In this document: piece by piece, positions 1 through 11,880 of the stretch | Position numbering within the stretch: position 1 is the first letter of the stretch | Layout: the number at the start of each line of letters is the position of its first letter | Source: Symbiodinium natans | Taxonomy: Eukaryota > Sar > Dinophyceae > Suessiales > Symbiodiniaceae | NCBI GenBank assembly: GCA_905221605.1 | Contig: CAJNDS010002414.1 | Span: 324,710-388,709 of the forward strand | DNA length: 64,000 nt | Direction of reading: 5' to 3' | Notes under the pieces: model-generated | Seen by the model: the letters and a program-made list of their open reading frames with translations, nothing else | What the model was told of the DNA's origin: nothing | The model's database searches: none | Made by a program: the position numbers and the translations under genes

Positions 1-96
1 CATCTCCTGCTTCCTCATGCGCCCGCTGCCGCCCTCGCCTGAGACATTATGCCAACTCGAGGCCCAGGTCCTTGCAGGCTCTGCATTCAATCATTT

Positions 97-2200
97 CTGC
101 CTGCGCCTGTGCCGAGAAACTTGGTAACCAAAGTCGGCGTGCTGACCTGTGTGGCAGGCGCATCTGGTCCGAAGAGAATCCCCCCAAATCCTTTCAAAAC
201 AAGGTGCTGCCGAGGACTTGAACCCGTACAACGGTGTTTGCAAAAACCCTCGCCGTGAGCGACAAGCTGCCCAAAAACATGTCCCAAAGAAAGATGCAAC
301 CAATGAAACTAATGTAACCGAACCCTCAGCACCAGGAGGCTGAAAGTGGCAAACAACACGTCAATCTGCGTCACTAGGAACCAGCGCTTCGGCTACCAAA
401 GCGTGCAGAAGCAATAAGCGATGGACTACATGTTCCCCAGTACGACTTGGTACAATACGCGCGGCAAGGAATATAGCTTGAATCAACAGCGCGAACAGTC
501 TCTCGCCGGCCCGGTGGCTATCTTGAATTGCATCGTCGTGTTCCCGGCACCATCACCAGCAGCACCAGTACCACCAGACACCCCCACCACTCCTTCACCA
601 CATCCCATAACAACCCACCACAACCCCACGCCAGAGCCACAACGAAGACCACACCCTGACCGCTAGCCGCACCATAGCCACAGACAGAACTATGTAACGC
701 AGCCTGGGACAGCCAACCCCGGTAACACCTTGAAGCCTAGTCAAGACTCAGCCGGGATGCGTTGGCAGTGCTGCCGAGGCCACAGGCTGGGCCGTAGCCC
801 CAACCTGCAGGCGGCTCTTACGCGCTCTCACGACTTCGCACGTGCATCGTGCAGCCTCTGCTCTCGTTCCACCCTGGGCGCCCGGACTATACAAGCGACC
901 ATTTCTGGAAACAGCCAGCGTGTGGGCACCAAGCATGTCGCTGCCCACGGCGACCTGGAAGCCGTTTCGAGGCCAAGTTGGCATTCAAAAGCTCTTTGCG
1001 TGCTCAGCACATGGCCTGAACAACGTTAACCCTGGATGGAAAAGACCGGAGGAGATGCGGGACGAAGTCGCTGGTGCTGCGGCCAATTCCTGCACAAGAA
1101 CTAAAAGATGCCAAGCAAGCCTTATTTGTCCAGTACCTGGGGGAACTACAGGTTGACCCCCCTTTGGGGTTCTAAGGGGATTCTACTACCCCAAAAAGGT
1201 TAAAGGTTACCTACTCTACTACTAAGAAGCAAGATGTGGCTGCGTCTGTCTTGAAAGGCTGTCCTTCGGAATGGAGCGGATTCCGGGAGCGTCGGTCACC
1301 TGTTCTCAGGGGTGCAGAGCTCAGCGCTGGCTAACTTGGGAGCTCCGTGGCTACCCAGCCTCCGCGTGCGCGAGGAATGGCCTGCAGAAGTTTGCAGAGA
1401 CTTTGCAGTCTCGTTCAAAAAAACAACTGAAAGCCAGCTACGCTCAGCTACATTCAGCTTCTTGCGCTCGCCGGATCATGTACCTTCAGTCCCCTTGGTG
1501 CGATCTCGTCTTCCTCATCACTATCAGGTCCCAGCCTCGCAGTGCTTGACACATCTTTCAGAAGTATTGCAACTTGTTCACCAGCCACCCGATTTTTCAC
1601 CCACTCAGCAGCCAGCGAGTGGTCGGATGCCGCAGCTCCATCGGACACGTCGCTGCCGCTTGCTGCCGTGCCGAGGCCTGAGTGACTTCGCGGAAACCGC
1701 ACTGCCGTAGCTTCACAGCTTGCACATACTTCCACCAAACACCATAAAAGTGGCTTAGCCTCTCAGGCGCCAACATTTGGAGATCTTTGATCCAAATGTC
1801 GCCACATCTCCCGTCGACGTAACCACCGCAGAATGGTACCTGGCACGGAGGTGGGCGAGCTTCGGACAGAAAGGAAAAGCATGCCAAAGCAGACCATGCC
1901 ATAACGAACATGCCGTGGGGGATGGCACCAGCTGCAGGCAGTGCCTACCACTTCGTAGCCTGCGATCAGCATGAGACATCTCTTGAACAAGGGCAGCAAG
2001 TACCACCGATTCCCCCAACCCTCAAAAGGGGCGCACCGTTAAGCACTCCACTGACCAGCTGTGGCCGTGCGGCATCCTTGTGGATAAACGCTCAATGTGC
2101 CAAGCGTGGGAGTTGAGGACCTGCGTTTGAGGACCAGGCAGCTCCGCTACCGAGTCCCAGCCGGCCATAGTTGCCGCTGCCCCAGGAATACACCTCAGAC
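97..2200 (-). CDS. RCC1-repeat protein, gene A (scattered exons)
   Basis: RCC1 repeats fold as a beta-propeller used as a protein- or chromatin-binding scaffold or exchange factor; the partner here is unknown. Four exon-sized minus-strand blocks read as pieces of blades: about 2120-2200 (VYSWGSGNYGRLGLGSG, the usual W-G-x-x-x-x-G-x-L-G core), 1758-1850 (YHSAVVTSTGDVATFGS), 843-960 (VAVGSDMLGAHTLAVS, then NGRLYSPG) and about 97-175 (STPTLVTKFLG, like the turn between blades). The blocks are in different frames with non-coding DNA between them, so this is an intron-rich gene that probably continues past the left edge. Splice sites were not resolved. The family call is fairly firm; function and exon borders are not. 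Confidence 0.68.
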
Positions 2201-2208
2201 TTGGCAGG

Positions 2209-3378
2209 TGCTTGCCTTTTTTTTCTGCTTACTTGGTTTTTTCCCATCCAGCTGACATGCAGGTCTTAACATGTGCAGCTCGGGCCTCGATTGAAGCACA
2301 CATGACGACTACCAGCACAGTCTGCTGTCGCGACGTGTGAATGCAAGATCTCCAAACGTACTGCGTACCAACACCACTCAAACAAGTACTAACCAGTCTT
2401 TCCCCGGTGCCACCACTGCTCCAGCCAACACATCTAGCCCTTGAAAATTCCACGACACCAAGCCTCAACTCGAAGAAGCATTTCCCCTACGGCATGATTC
2501 CGGCATCGGCTGCAGACGCCCAGAACGAAACCTTGTGACTTCAACGATTTCGATGTGGCCTCCATGCGGCATCAGCAGCCCTAGACCAGGCATCATGGGG
2601 TCAAGCGCAGGAAGTCTTGAACACCCTTTGATCCGAGGCGGGAGAGTCAGGGAAGCATGGAAACGCAACACCATCTCCAGCGCTCTGCAAGCACAAGTTC
2701 TATTGTCATCTGGACTTGTAATCCTAATGCTCGAGCTTTTTCTCCACCGCTCGAAGCTCCTCCGCGCTGGTATGATTGCAGATTGTATCTGGCTGCGTCT
2801 GCTCTTTAATGGGTTGGAACCTAGCCACTTGCAGAACCGCACAGCTCACTCGAAGATAGAGTTATGAGTGCAAGTACATATGGCGCACACATCATACGTC
2901 ATCAGCCTTGAGACTATGCACGTGTCCTGCCCAGCCTTTAGCGGCGTGGCAGCACGAGATTAGGGCAAAGGCTCGCGGTTCGTCAATCCAAGATATTGCT
3001 TCTTAAACCACACGGGAAACATATCTCCAATACATCCGAGTCATGGAGCAAAATTCTTGCACCACCCGCCGTGATGCCCGAGGCGGCACATTCTTGTGCC
3101 CATACACTTACACCAAGTCACTATTCCGTGTCTTGGCACCTCATAAGCTTCAGGCCAAAGCTGCCGGAGCCCCGCACCAGAGTTTTTGCTCCCCTTTCCT
3201 GAGAGCCTACAGTAGCCTGCGGCTAGCCGAGCCTAGCAAAGCCTGTTGTTCTCCGTGTGGTCTTGCAGTATCCTTCTACCAAAGAAATTCGAAGACCAGC
3301 AGATGACAGCAAACTGAAGCTTGAAGGCCGCATGATATCTGCACCTCGACAGCACCCATCGGCAACTTGGCGTAGGGC
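2209..3378. other. No confident gene; possible minus-strand exons
   Basis: No family recognised. Two minus-strand stretches look protein-like. One, near 2730-2850, reads FQPIKEQTQPDTICNHTSAE and continues into a charged helix-like end. The other, near 2990-3110, includes ECAASGITAGGARILL. They could be upstream exons of the RCC1 gene to the left, but no motif supports that. A pyrimidine-rich tract at about 2216-2230 would suit a splice acceptor on neither strand in particular. Confidence 0.25.
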
Positions 3379-3489
3379 ACCCTAAACTCCTAAACCCTGA
3401 ATACTAAACCCTAAACCCTGACCCCTAAACCCTAAACCCTAAACCCTAAACCCTAAACCCTAAACCCTAAACCCTAAACCCCCCTAAAG
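3379..3489. repeat. Interstitial telomere-like array, CCCTAAA orientation
   Basis: About ten nearly perfect CCCTAAA heptamers with degenerate copies on the left edge. It is flanked by ordinary non-repetitive DNA, so it is not a chromosome end. Confidence 0.95.
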
Positions 3490-4105
3490 CCTATAGGTGC
3501 TGGCGCTCTTAGGGAGAGGGCCAGATTCGGACGACTGTGCGCCGAACCCGTACTGATCTCAGAACTCTAAGGCCTAACGACGTCGCGAAGTTGAGCGCGA
3601 GTCTTTTCTCTTACTGCTACTGCCGCCATTCTTCAGAGTCACATTTTTCCTCAGCTGCACATGACAACACATCTCCTGCAGCACCTCTGCGTGTGGCGTG
3701 AGAAAAAAACTCCGCGAATGGCGTGATGCCATATGTTCAGCACAGCCACGCTGTAGGATGGCCCTTCCGATCGTCCCGGACTGCCTGGCCAAAACGTGGA
3801 AGAGCTCATATTTTCGACTGACACAGCAGAGCCTACCGAGCACGAATTCCATCAGATACACGTTGCATGTGTGGGTGCTGGGCATATCTTCGCGGGAAGT
3901 GGTGTTCAACAGCAACGCACCCACGGCGAATACAGTACTGCATCTCGCAACGTTCACCATCCAATGCTATCTTGATTCCTGGCATTTGAGACACGTGAAG
4001 CTTCATGTGGCCTAGCGGGGCAATGCGCAACGGCAACGGTTTCCAGGACGTCCGACCAGACCGCAGGCGCACCCCTAAACCTGAAACCCAAAATTCCCAG
4101 ATCGC
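3490..4105. other. No recognised gene
   Basis: A minus-strand frame stays open for 128 codons (3574-3960), with a serine/lysine/arginine-rich end, but nothing in it matches a family I know. It may hold 3' exons or the 3' end of the cold-shock-domain gene just upstream on the same strand (4106-4312). Confidence 0.3.
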
Positions 4106-4312
4106 CTCATAAGTGACTTCGTCATTGACCCTCAGTTCGTCGAACGGAACAGCTTTGTTCACCGCCGTGCAGTGGAAGTAAAGGTCCTGACACGCATCCA
4201 AATTCGTTGAGAAGCTCTCAAAAGCCCCAAAAAAAAAAAAGGCCACTGCTTCAAAACTCTCCTTGTCATTGACCTTGCCGGTGTCTGGTCGTATGAAGCC
4301 AAAGCCAGATCC
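4106..4312 (-). CDS. Cold-shock-domain (CSD) protein, two exons
   Basis: CSD proteins bind single-stranded RNA or DNA through an OB-fold beta-barrel. Exon 1 (4274-4312) encodes GSGFGFIRPDTGK, the RNP1-type strand (G-x-G-F-I). Exon 2 (4106-4186) encodes DLYFHCTAVNKAV followed by ELRVNDEVTYE, the RNP2-type strand (F-H-C/F-x-A-V) and the G/N-D-E-V-x-Y/F strand. Removing the 87-nt intron (4187-4273; donor AAG/GTCAAT, acceptor TCAG/GAC) joins the halves in phase as FIRPDTGK-DLYFHCTAV, exactly as in CSD proteins. The 3' border is probably a GC donor (GAG/GCGATC at 4106/4105). Upstream exons with the first beta-strand, and any downstream partner domains, were not identified. Confidence 0.82.
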
Positions 4313-5297
4313 CTGACATCATGCCATTCTGGGGCATCACGTCTTATAGGAGCTTCAGGAGCGGGAGAGACATCGAGGATCATCGAGGTGTGAGCCGGGC
4401 CTTGAGATCCACAATGACTCCTGAGGTGCCCCATTCAGAGAGGGCCTCGCCCGGACGTCCTCACAGGATACCCCAAACAAAGAGCACAAGCTTTCGGCTA
4501 AGCCGGAAATTTCAAGCTTGCAGCTTGCAGGACCCACCTTCCGACCTGCTTCTACCACCACGGCGCCCCCTCAGCACAAGAAGGGCGCTGAAACACCGGA
4601 AGGACATCTGTAAGTCCGACTGGCCACGCCTGTCTCTGCTATCATCGCGTCTGCCGCGACGCGCTGAGCGCGAGCGGCCGCGGCCTTCGGCAGGGAGAGA
4701 CTCACAACCGGAGCCATGGGCCTAAGCATGACTTCAAAATCATATGACATCATGACACGGGTGCCTGATCCCCGTCGCGGTCGAGAGTCGCTCCTAGACA
4801 AGAGCATGGTGCCTTTGTAATTATTATAGTATTTTCTAGTATAATATAGTATAGTCTAGTATAATATGAAAAAGCGCTACTTAAGGCGACCCGTACAGTA
4901 GATCAGGAGCCTGGAGTCACTGCGCCGCGGCATGACTGAAACGTTGCTCGCCCTCCAGCCCTCCCCCGAGTTGGAGCCGAACGCTGCAAGGCGAAGAACA
5001 AGTGGCCAGTGCACTCTGGCCAAAGTTGCTCATCGGTAGCATCCGGGAAGAATTATACAGATTTGCGGTATGTAAGTTTTAAGCGAGGCACACACTAAAG
5101 AGCACAACTGCTGGCAAGCGCATGAGCCATCCGCTTCGCGGATGGAAGCTTGCGTAAGCTGCGGTGTCCAGTCTGTGCAAGTGGAACACGGGCGCTGCCC
5201 CGTTTCCTGTGCTGCATCACCGCCGTGCTTCACAGGCAATGATTGCTGGAGAGGGCTTGCAGACCATCGGCCAGATGGCTCTCGAAACAAGCAACAT
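4313..5297. other. No confident gene; AT-rich patch
   Basis: A minus-strand stretch near 4640-4740 is alanine-rich and protein-like (APVVSLSLPKAAAARAQRV). It might be a 5' exon of the CSD gene, but nothing confirms that. Around 4820-4870 is a short AT-rich direct-repeat patch built on TAGTATAATATAG. The rest shows no motif I recognise. Confidence 0.3.
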
Positions 5298-5349
5298 AAA
5301 CCCTAAACCCTAAACCCTAAACCCTAAACCCTAAACCCTAAACCCTAAA
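5298..5349. repeat. Interstitial telomere-like array, CCCTAAA orientation
   Basis: Seven perfect CCCTAAA units in otherwise unique DNA. Confidence 0.95.
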
Positions 5350-5909
5350 CAAAACATCAGAGGAACGGAAGGTAGTTGCAAGGTCTGCTGGCGCAAGCTC
5401 CAGAGCAGCAGCTTCATTAACTTCTCGAGTAAACTTGCCCTTAGCGCTACAAAGCTCGCGACGAGTATCGTAGCACAGCGATTTTGCCGGGAGTTTACAC
5501 GAGTGACTATGTCAATTCTCAGCTTCCTCTGCGGCATCCTTTCAGAGGGTTGATCGGGCTGCCGTAGCTGAATGTTTGAAGAATGCAGGAAACATCAAGA
5601 AACGCCTGTCCTCGCCCTCACCTCGCTTCTTGCTCCTTTCACGTCGCTCCTGTAGCAGTTGTAAGCTGCAAGCACGACAGCGCCGAGATGCAAGAAGCAT
5701 GTCGTCCCAAGCTCTCTCCCCTAGAAAGCTCCTAGCAGGGAGGTGGGGAAGAGGCACCCCCATTAGGCATTGGAATGCCTTTAATGCCCAATCCGGCAAC
5801 CCAAGATCCCGGGTTTTCAAAGGCCAGATGCAAAAATGAGGAATGCTAGGAGCTGTTGATGTCTGTTGCAAATGCTTCAAAGGTTTCTGGCATTCCTGGC
5901 CCCTTCCAA
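5350..5909. other. No recognised gene
   Basis: Open minus-strand frames exist (for example 5542-5880), but their composition is unremarkable and no family motif was seen. Confidence 0.3.
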
Positions 5910-5969
5910 CCCTGAACCCTAAACCCTAAACCCTAAACCCTAAACCCTAAACCCTAAACCCTAAACCCT
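5910..5969. repeat. Interstitial telomere-like array, CCCTAAA orientation
   Basis: About eight CCCTAAA units. The third array in this orientation within 2.6 kb. Confidence 0.95.
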
Positions 5970-6686
5970 CCACCCCAGGCCGCACTCCTTGGGCTCCCGG
6001 TGCTCTCGATCCCTGTGTTCCTTAGGTTCCTTGTGCTCCTTCCTCTCTTTCTTCTCGCGTGGCTCCTGCCCATAATGTGTGTGAACAGAATCAGAATAAG
6101 AACAATGAAAGTACGAACAAGAACAAGAACAAAAGAAAAAAAGGAGCAAGAAGGAGAACAGTAAGCACAAGAACAAGAATAAGGATCCGAATAAGAAGAA
6201 GAATAATACTACATCTGAAAAGAAAACAACACATGTGTTTGTATATATATATATAATACCATGCAGTATAATATATACATATATATATATACATATATAT
6301 ATATGTATTGATATTTATATATATATATAGACATATATATACATACATGTGAATGACACTTCGCAAGGGGGCGAGACATGAGCAGAAAGGGCTCGGCTCC
6401 GGTCCTTCTTGTCCCTGGCCTCCCTGGCCTCCTTCGGCTCACGGGCTCCTTCTCTCTCCTCCGCCCAGGGAAGCGCAAGAGCACCCCCCAAGTCATAGAT
6501 GGTACCATACACGTCTAGGTGCTTTATTTGATGTATGATATGTACATCTGTATATATCTATATACATATATGTATATATGTATATTTTTAACTTATTTAT
6601 TTATGTATTTACGTCAGATTTATTCATTGACTTATTTATCTATTTGGTTAAATGATATATAATAAAGACTGTCAACCGTGTCTATG

Positions 6687-6722
<36 letters not shown>

Positions 6723-6761
6723 CGTATGTATAGCACATTCTACTGTTAGTGTGGTTTTTGC
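5970..6761. repeat. Simple-sequence block: purine-rich and TA microsatellites
   Basis: Contains a GAACAA/GAATAA-type purine-rich stretch (about 6085-6215), then alternating TA/CATATA microsatellite tracts (about 6241-6350 and 6540-6740), separated by about 150 bp of unique sequence. Short frames here encode only I/Y-rich runs and are not genes. Confidence 0.9.
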
Positions 6762-7278
6762 TATCCGCCGAGGCCTCGGGCCGGAGGTGTATAGGTTGTC
6801 AGAACCGCCCCCCCTCTTCCCCCCCCCCCCTCTTCCCCCTCCCCCCCCCACCCTCTTCCTCCCCGCCCGCACAACCCCCCCCCCCCCCACCCCCCCCCCC
6901 CCCCCCCCCAACCCCCCCCACCCACCACCCCCCCCCCCCACCCCCCACACCCCCCCCCCACCCCCCCCTCCCCCCCACCCCCCCACCCCCCCCCCCCCCA
7001 GTCGCCTTAAACCTTAAGGGGCCTGGCTCAACCCTACGATCACTCCAAGCCGAACCCTAAACCCAAAAAAACCCTCAACCCCAAAGCGTGAACCTTGAGC
7101 CCTAAACTAACCCTCAACCCCAAACCCCAAACCATAAACCATAAACCCGGAACCCTCAACCCTCAACCCTCAACCCAACCCTTGTTGCTTGGGGTCCAGC
7201 GACTTGGGCGCTGCGGAATCACCATGCTCACGCGGATGCGCTGGGCCGGGCCGAGGCGGGTCGCGTAGCGTTAAAATT
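6762..7278. repeat. Dispersed duplicated segment, copy 1
   Basis: Starts with TATCCGCCGAGGC, includes AGGTGTATAGGTTGTCAGAAC, then a poly-C region, degenerate CCCTAAA/CCATAAACC units, and ends with a unique ~95-bp block (7182-7278; GGGTCCAGCGACTTGGGCGC through CGTAGCGTTAAAATTA). The same order of blocks occurs at 20628-21261, and the terminal block is almost identical there. The poly-C tract (6807-7002) gives meaningless proline/glycine frames on both strands. Confidence 0.88.
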
Positions 7279-7478
7279 ATGTTCTACTGGCAATAGCACA
7301 TTGTGACACCTGTGGTCCGCTCCGGCCTTCCTGTCTCCATTCCTGCTCTTGCTTTTGGTTTTGGAAACGGCCAAGGAGTCGCCCCCTTGACCAGAGCCTC
7401 AACATGAGAAGTGGCCAGCAACACACGACAAGTGACAGTACCCGCAAGATGAACCGAAGGCCTCCTAAACCCAAAACC

Positions 7479-7479
<1 letters not shown>
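7279..7479. other. No recognised gene
   Basis: Unique sequence between the duplicated block and a poly-C run. A lysine/serine-rich minus-strand stretch (KTKSKSRNGDRKAGADH, about 7310-7390) could be exon but has no family signature. Confidence 0.25.

Positions 7480-7527
<48 letters not shown>
7480..7527. repeat. Poly-C run (about 47 C)
   Basis: Uninterrupted cytosine run; its complement is a long G-run that could form G-quadruplexes. The length may be unreliable in the assembly. Confidence 0.95.
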
Positions 7528-7529
<2 letters not shown>

Positions 7530-7764
7530 ACCCCTCCCCGCCTCACCCCTCCCCGCACCTTTTATTTAAGCTCATGTGGCACATGGTTTGCCCACGCCCC
7601 CCTTGCCAGCAAAAGCTGACGCCTGCAGGCTCGCCGGCCTTGATCCGTCGGATGGCAACCTTCCACCATCAGCCGGATGCAAACAAAAAGCTGTACCTAC
7701 AAGAATACTTGTAAGATGTGTGTTCTCATGTGTACACAGATACAGGTATCGGATCATCAAATAG

Positions 7765-7950
7765 ATATTTTTACTTACATTTACATGTATATTCATATTT
7801 GTATTCATATTTATACTTAAACTTACATTTATCTTTATATCTATATTCATATTTGTATTTATATTTTTATTCATATTTGTATTTATCTTTATCTTTATAG
7901 CTGTATTCATATTTGTATTTATATCTATATTTATATTTATATTTATGCCA
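7765..7950. repeat. AT-rich minisatellite (ATTCATATTTGTATTTAT type)
   Basis: Imperfect 6-bp-based units (ATTTAT, ATTCAT, ATTTGT) repeated for about 185 bp. Open frames through it encode only N/I/M/K- or Y/L-rich runs. Confidence 0.9.
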
Positions 7951-8093
7951 TTCTAGTATAATACCGTGTATTATAGTCAAGTCTATCACAACACCGTAAT
8001 ATAGTGTACTGGAATGCTCTGCTCCACATGCATCGGGCCGGCCTCCGTCTGCTTCAGCATCCTCTCAGCTCATAGGTTGCAATTGGAGTAAGG

Positions 8094-8217
8094 TTGAGGG
8101 TTCAGGGTTTAGGGTTTAGGGTTCAGGGTTTAGGGTTTAGGGTTTAGGGTTTAGGGTTTAGGGTTTAGGGTTTAGGGTTTAGGGTTTAGGGTTTAGGGTT
8201 TAGGGTTTAGGGTTTAG
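8094..8217. repeat. Interstitial telomere-like array, TTTAGGG orientation
   Basis: About seventeen TTTAGGG units. A short degenerate outlier of the same repeat lies at about 8380-8415, and a strongly degenerate one (TTTTAGGG/TTCTAGGG) at 8780-8870. Confidence 0.95.
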
Positions 8218-9469
8218 GTGCGGCTGCGGCAGTGTGAGTAGCACAAACCGCTTCGTGCCGCCCACCGCGCAAGCAAGCACCATGTACCCAGTAACGAGGC
8301 CAATGTCCATTGTTTGAACATGAGGCATCCAGCAGTACTGTACTATTCTTTCATGAAATCGCACATGCACGCTTTACATGCTAGGGTCTAGGGTTTAGGG
8401 TTTAAGGTTTAGGGTGTAGTGTAGAAAGACCAGACCTGGCACTCTAGACTCTAAGTGCTTCCGCACTTGCGATGCCTGTCCATCCGAGAAGACAAGCGCA
8501 GCATCTCGTCCTGCAGAGCAACGCAGTCTCCCAAGTTCATAAGCATTATTAATCCCAAATTCAGAGTGAGAACAATACTATTCACTATACAAATATTAAT
8601 ATACATCCAATTTTAACTATAGAGTACAATTATATACGTCATAATGATAATTATACAATGCGATCCACATGTGCTTCGAGGCCTCCGACTTCTGCAGACG
8701 CTCCCGCAGCTTGCTTCGCAGGTTGCCGACCCTTTCTTTCAGCTTGCCTTCTGATCCTTCCTGAAGTCGAGTTTTGGGGCTTTTTTGGGTTTTAGGGTTG
8801 TCGGGTTCTAGGGTTTTAAGGTTTTTAGGGTCTTAGGGTTTTAGGGATTTAGGGTTCTTGGGTTTTAAGGTTTCGGAGTGCGCGGGGTCAAACCTGCCAC
8901 GCGCGCAAGTTCAGCTTTTCGGAGAGAGCCAGAGCAATTGGCAACTGTACTCCTGCGCCTCCCTGGCACGAACCTCGACGTATGCGCCCTGTGCTTCTGG
9001 CATAGGACGCTTTGAATCGCTGCACCCCCTCGTCACACAGACGGACTCTTGGCTGGCAAGCACCAGGCCAGCAAATGAGATGCCTTATCCAGGCTGACCC
9101 ATGAGAACCTGCAACTGAGGGGCCCAGTTTAAGCACATATATGCCAGGACCCCAAAAGAGGTGCCCCTACCTTCGGGAATTTTGAAAGCATCTCAAGCCA
9201 GCTTGGAACGATGCCGAGGCCAAAATCTCACAGACATTGCTCCCCTGAAGTGGCTTCATCTCTTGGAAGGGCCGACCACACAGATGGCCCCGGAGGGATT
9301 TTCCCCAGCCGAGAGAAGAGTCAGCCGACTTCTTCGCAGACTTAGCCCTAGGCTTAGCCGTAGGAGGAGAAGAGAGACGCACGTGGCTCATCAAATGTGA
9401 AGTCGTTGATGTACTGCGCAGCCTGGCTGGCAGGTGGCGGCGGGGCAAAAAGACCTACAGCTCAGCACA
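8218..9469. other. No confident gene downstream of the BCS1-like gene
   Basis: Holds AT-rich unique DNA (about 8540-8660) and degenerate telomere-like units. Minus-strand frames at 8888-9136 and 9167-9448 show no known motif. 3' untranslated sequence of the BCS1-like gene may begin just below 9470. Confidence 0.3.
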
Positions 9470-10958
9470 TCACTGCGCATGCGCAAGCGCCTTTGCAGCG
9501 TCGAAGCCGTGTCGATGACAGGCCAAGAAGAAGTGCTGCAGCTGAGCCATGGACACCTCGCGCAGCACTCTGTGAGATGCGTCTGTACCAAGCTGCCGCA
9601 ACTGCCTGCAAACATCAAAATTGGCCAAGCCACTTTCCTCTCTGCAATGCGCCCGCCTGCAGCAGCTGCGTCCAGCTCCGACATGCCGTGTCAGGCTTCA
9701 TCAGGCTCTATGCAGCAGAGCATGCCCCCTCCCTCTCCGTTCGCAAGGCGCCTACCGAAGTTCCAAAAGCTGTGGCGGCATCTTCTGCGCCGGGGTAGAA
9801 AGTCAGGAAATACTTCGAAGCAACATCCTTGTTCCTGAGATGTCAGCATCTTCAATGCTAGCACAGTCTCTGCAGGTTTGTGATGCACCAAGCCGGCACT
9901 CTTCAGAACGAAAGGCCAAGGCTCGGCTTCTTGAACTCCGCTTTCAGATCAATCCGGCCTGGGCGCATCACGGCCGGGTCCTCAGGTAAAGGATGGTAAA
10001 GCTCTCCAAGGCACAAATGGAGAAAACGGTATGACAAGGGTCCCCCTTGTGACTCCGAGGGCGGCACCAGCTTGTCTGGGTGGTTCGTGGTCATGAAGAT
10101 CACGACATCGTCCGGAGCCCCAAGCCCATCCAGGCAGTTGAGGAATCCGCTAAAGGACCTCAAAACGGGACAGGCGGGCCAAGAGACGGAGGGCAGTGGG
10201 GACGTGCAAGGGTTGGGAGCGCACGAAACGACGCAACAAGTGCTCCCAAGATGCAGAGATGAGTTGTTGTGGTCAGCTTCACGGTGATTGGTGAAGAGGG
10301 CATCCACATCTTCGAGTACTACCATGGAGAGAGCCGGCAACTGCGTCATGGCATTTCCTGGGGCAGGGCTCAATCTCACGGAATAAAAGGAGGGATGTGC
10401 CTGCGCAAATGAGCAGCTACCTGCTCTAAAGGAAGCATGGCTGGGATTGAAACTTACCGGGTGTCTGAAAGTGTCGTCTGTCATATGCTTGTCCATCTGG
10501 ATGAAGCAAAGGTTTCGCTGTATGTGTCCAGCAACGGAATTCATGAAGGAAGTCTTGCCAGTACCTGGCTCGCCATGTAGTAGGTAGCAGCGATGGTAGG
10601 GAATACCATGCTTGGCATAGAAGGTCCGCGTCTCGTCCTTGAGAAACCACTCGAGGTCATCAAGCAGCGGTCGCTTCACGCCTGCTCTCGCACTCTCACG
10701 CACCTCACATGTACAGGCAACCATGAGAACATGACAACCGGGCTCCTTCTTCCAGCACAATACTGTCCAGACTTCGTGCCATCCGTCTGGAGATTCGCGA
10801 CCAGAAATGGTACTTTGTGTCGAACCTCCACAACGACACTCGATTCCTTTGCTTCCGGCCAGGGAACAGTCACAGTCTCCATCTCCATCAGACCGTATGA
10901 TACTCCAGCTTGCAACATGCGAAGGTCTGAGTTCCGTTCGCCTTCTGCTTGGTTTCAT
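9470..10958 (-). CDS. BCS1-type AAA ATPase
   Basis: BCS1 proteins are AAA ATPases; mitochondrial Bcs1 inserts the Rieske subunit into complex III. The AAA module is clear in a frame from 10958: pre-AAA helix PLLDDLEWFLKDETRTFYAK, Walker A GEPGTGKTS (about 10574), a D-D-T/S block, Walker B SMVVLEDVDALF (about 10328), the S-G-F-L-N-C-L-D-G-L motif, sensor 1 FMTTNHPDKL (about 10097) and the arginine finger MRPGRID (about 9968). In-frame inserts between these motifs are introns: donor GTAAGT at 10457-10452 resumes at NAMTQLPAL, and KL/GTGCCG resumes at DPAVMRPGRID. Two more exons carry the C-terminal helices: about 9733-9834 (FLTFYPGAEDAATAFG) and 9470-9608 (REVSMAQLQHFFLACHRHG), with a TGA stop at 9472-9470. 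The N-terminal membrane/import region was not identified, so 10958 is only a bound. Confidence 0.88.
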
Positions 10959-11880
10959 TGTCGGCTGCCTGTGACCAGTTCACTCCATAACCACAAGCAG
11001 CCTACCACTTCGCCCTTCTACTTTTGTGCCGGGCAGGGTGACCGCCGAGTCGCGAAATCATGTCGAAAACCGCGTGGACAAGAACAGAAATCGAAGAAGA
11101 CCGACTTGGAAACGAGGGCAACATGAAATGCTTAAAAATGCATTTAGGGTTTTTTAACGTTAAAAAAACCCATTCAGGGTTTTTAGGGTTTCTTAACGTT
11201 AAAAAACCCAAAATATCCGTCGTACGACCCGTTTCGGGAAGTGTTCCATGACATGTTTTGGGAAGGTGAGGCGAGCACCTGGCAGTGAAAATCTAGAATG
11301 TGCTTTGCGTAGCGCTGAAGCAGACATGCACACCTCTGTACAACTTGAGCCGACGCGTGACTTGTTGTTTGTGTGGCGTGACTTTTCGGTGATTTGAGTA
11401 AATTTATGTATCGCGTTGTTGCAGTGGGAGCAATCATGCTCGATTCGGATACGGGGAGGCTGAACGTCGACAGGAGCTTCGAGTGTGGATCCGGCACATG
11501 CCTCCCTCCAAAGTTCAACTGCTATATGCCGCGAGGCATCGAGAGGCTGCACTTCTACGCGTTCTCTCTGGCTGATCAACGCCGCGGAGCTTCCCCTTCC
11601 CCGAGTGCGTGATGAAAAAGATGAAAGATCTAGGTCTCGCGATGCATGCAGCCGCTTAACTGAGGAGACGACTTTCGGTTATCCCGACTCGTGCGATTTG
11701 TGTGCTAAAGGAACACTGAGCGCTTTTCGAGACGCAGCATATACACTGCAACACACGCTCGAGCTCCCTGAAAGGACATCTACAACCACCGCCCACCACG
11801 CGCATCTACACCTCCCGCGATCCTCTCCATCCCCACGGGCGCAGGCAAGGAAAGAGTCGACATGTGGGGATATCCGGCCC
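10959..11880. other. Upstream of BCS1-like gene; one possible exon and paired palindromes
   Basis: A minus-strand stretch at about 11400-11579 reads as plausible protein (SRHIAVELWREACAGSTLEA, then HDCSHCNNAIHKF with two cysteine pairs) but matches no family I can name. It could be a 5' exon of the BCS1-like gene or a separate gene. At 11142-11215 are two copies of the perfect palindrome TTAACGTTAA with A/T-run flanks. Confidence 0.35.

Noticed and set aside
3379-3489. A true chromosome end
   Set aside because: All telomere-like arrays are short, degenerate at the edges and flanked on both sides by unique DNA with genes.
6652-7060. Proline-rich plus-strand and glycine-rich minus-strand frames
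   Set aside because: Direct consequence of poly-C tracts; no codon variety and no conserved domain.
10593-11126. Plus-strand 177-codon frame over the BCS1-like gene
   Set aside because: It is antisense to the AAA ATPase N-terminal region, whose Walker and sensor motifs fix the coding strand as minus.
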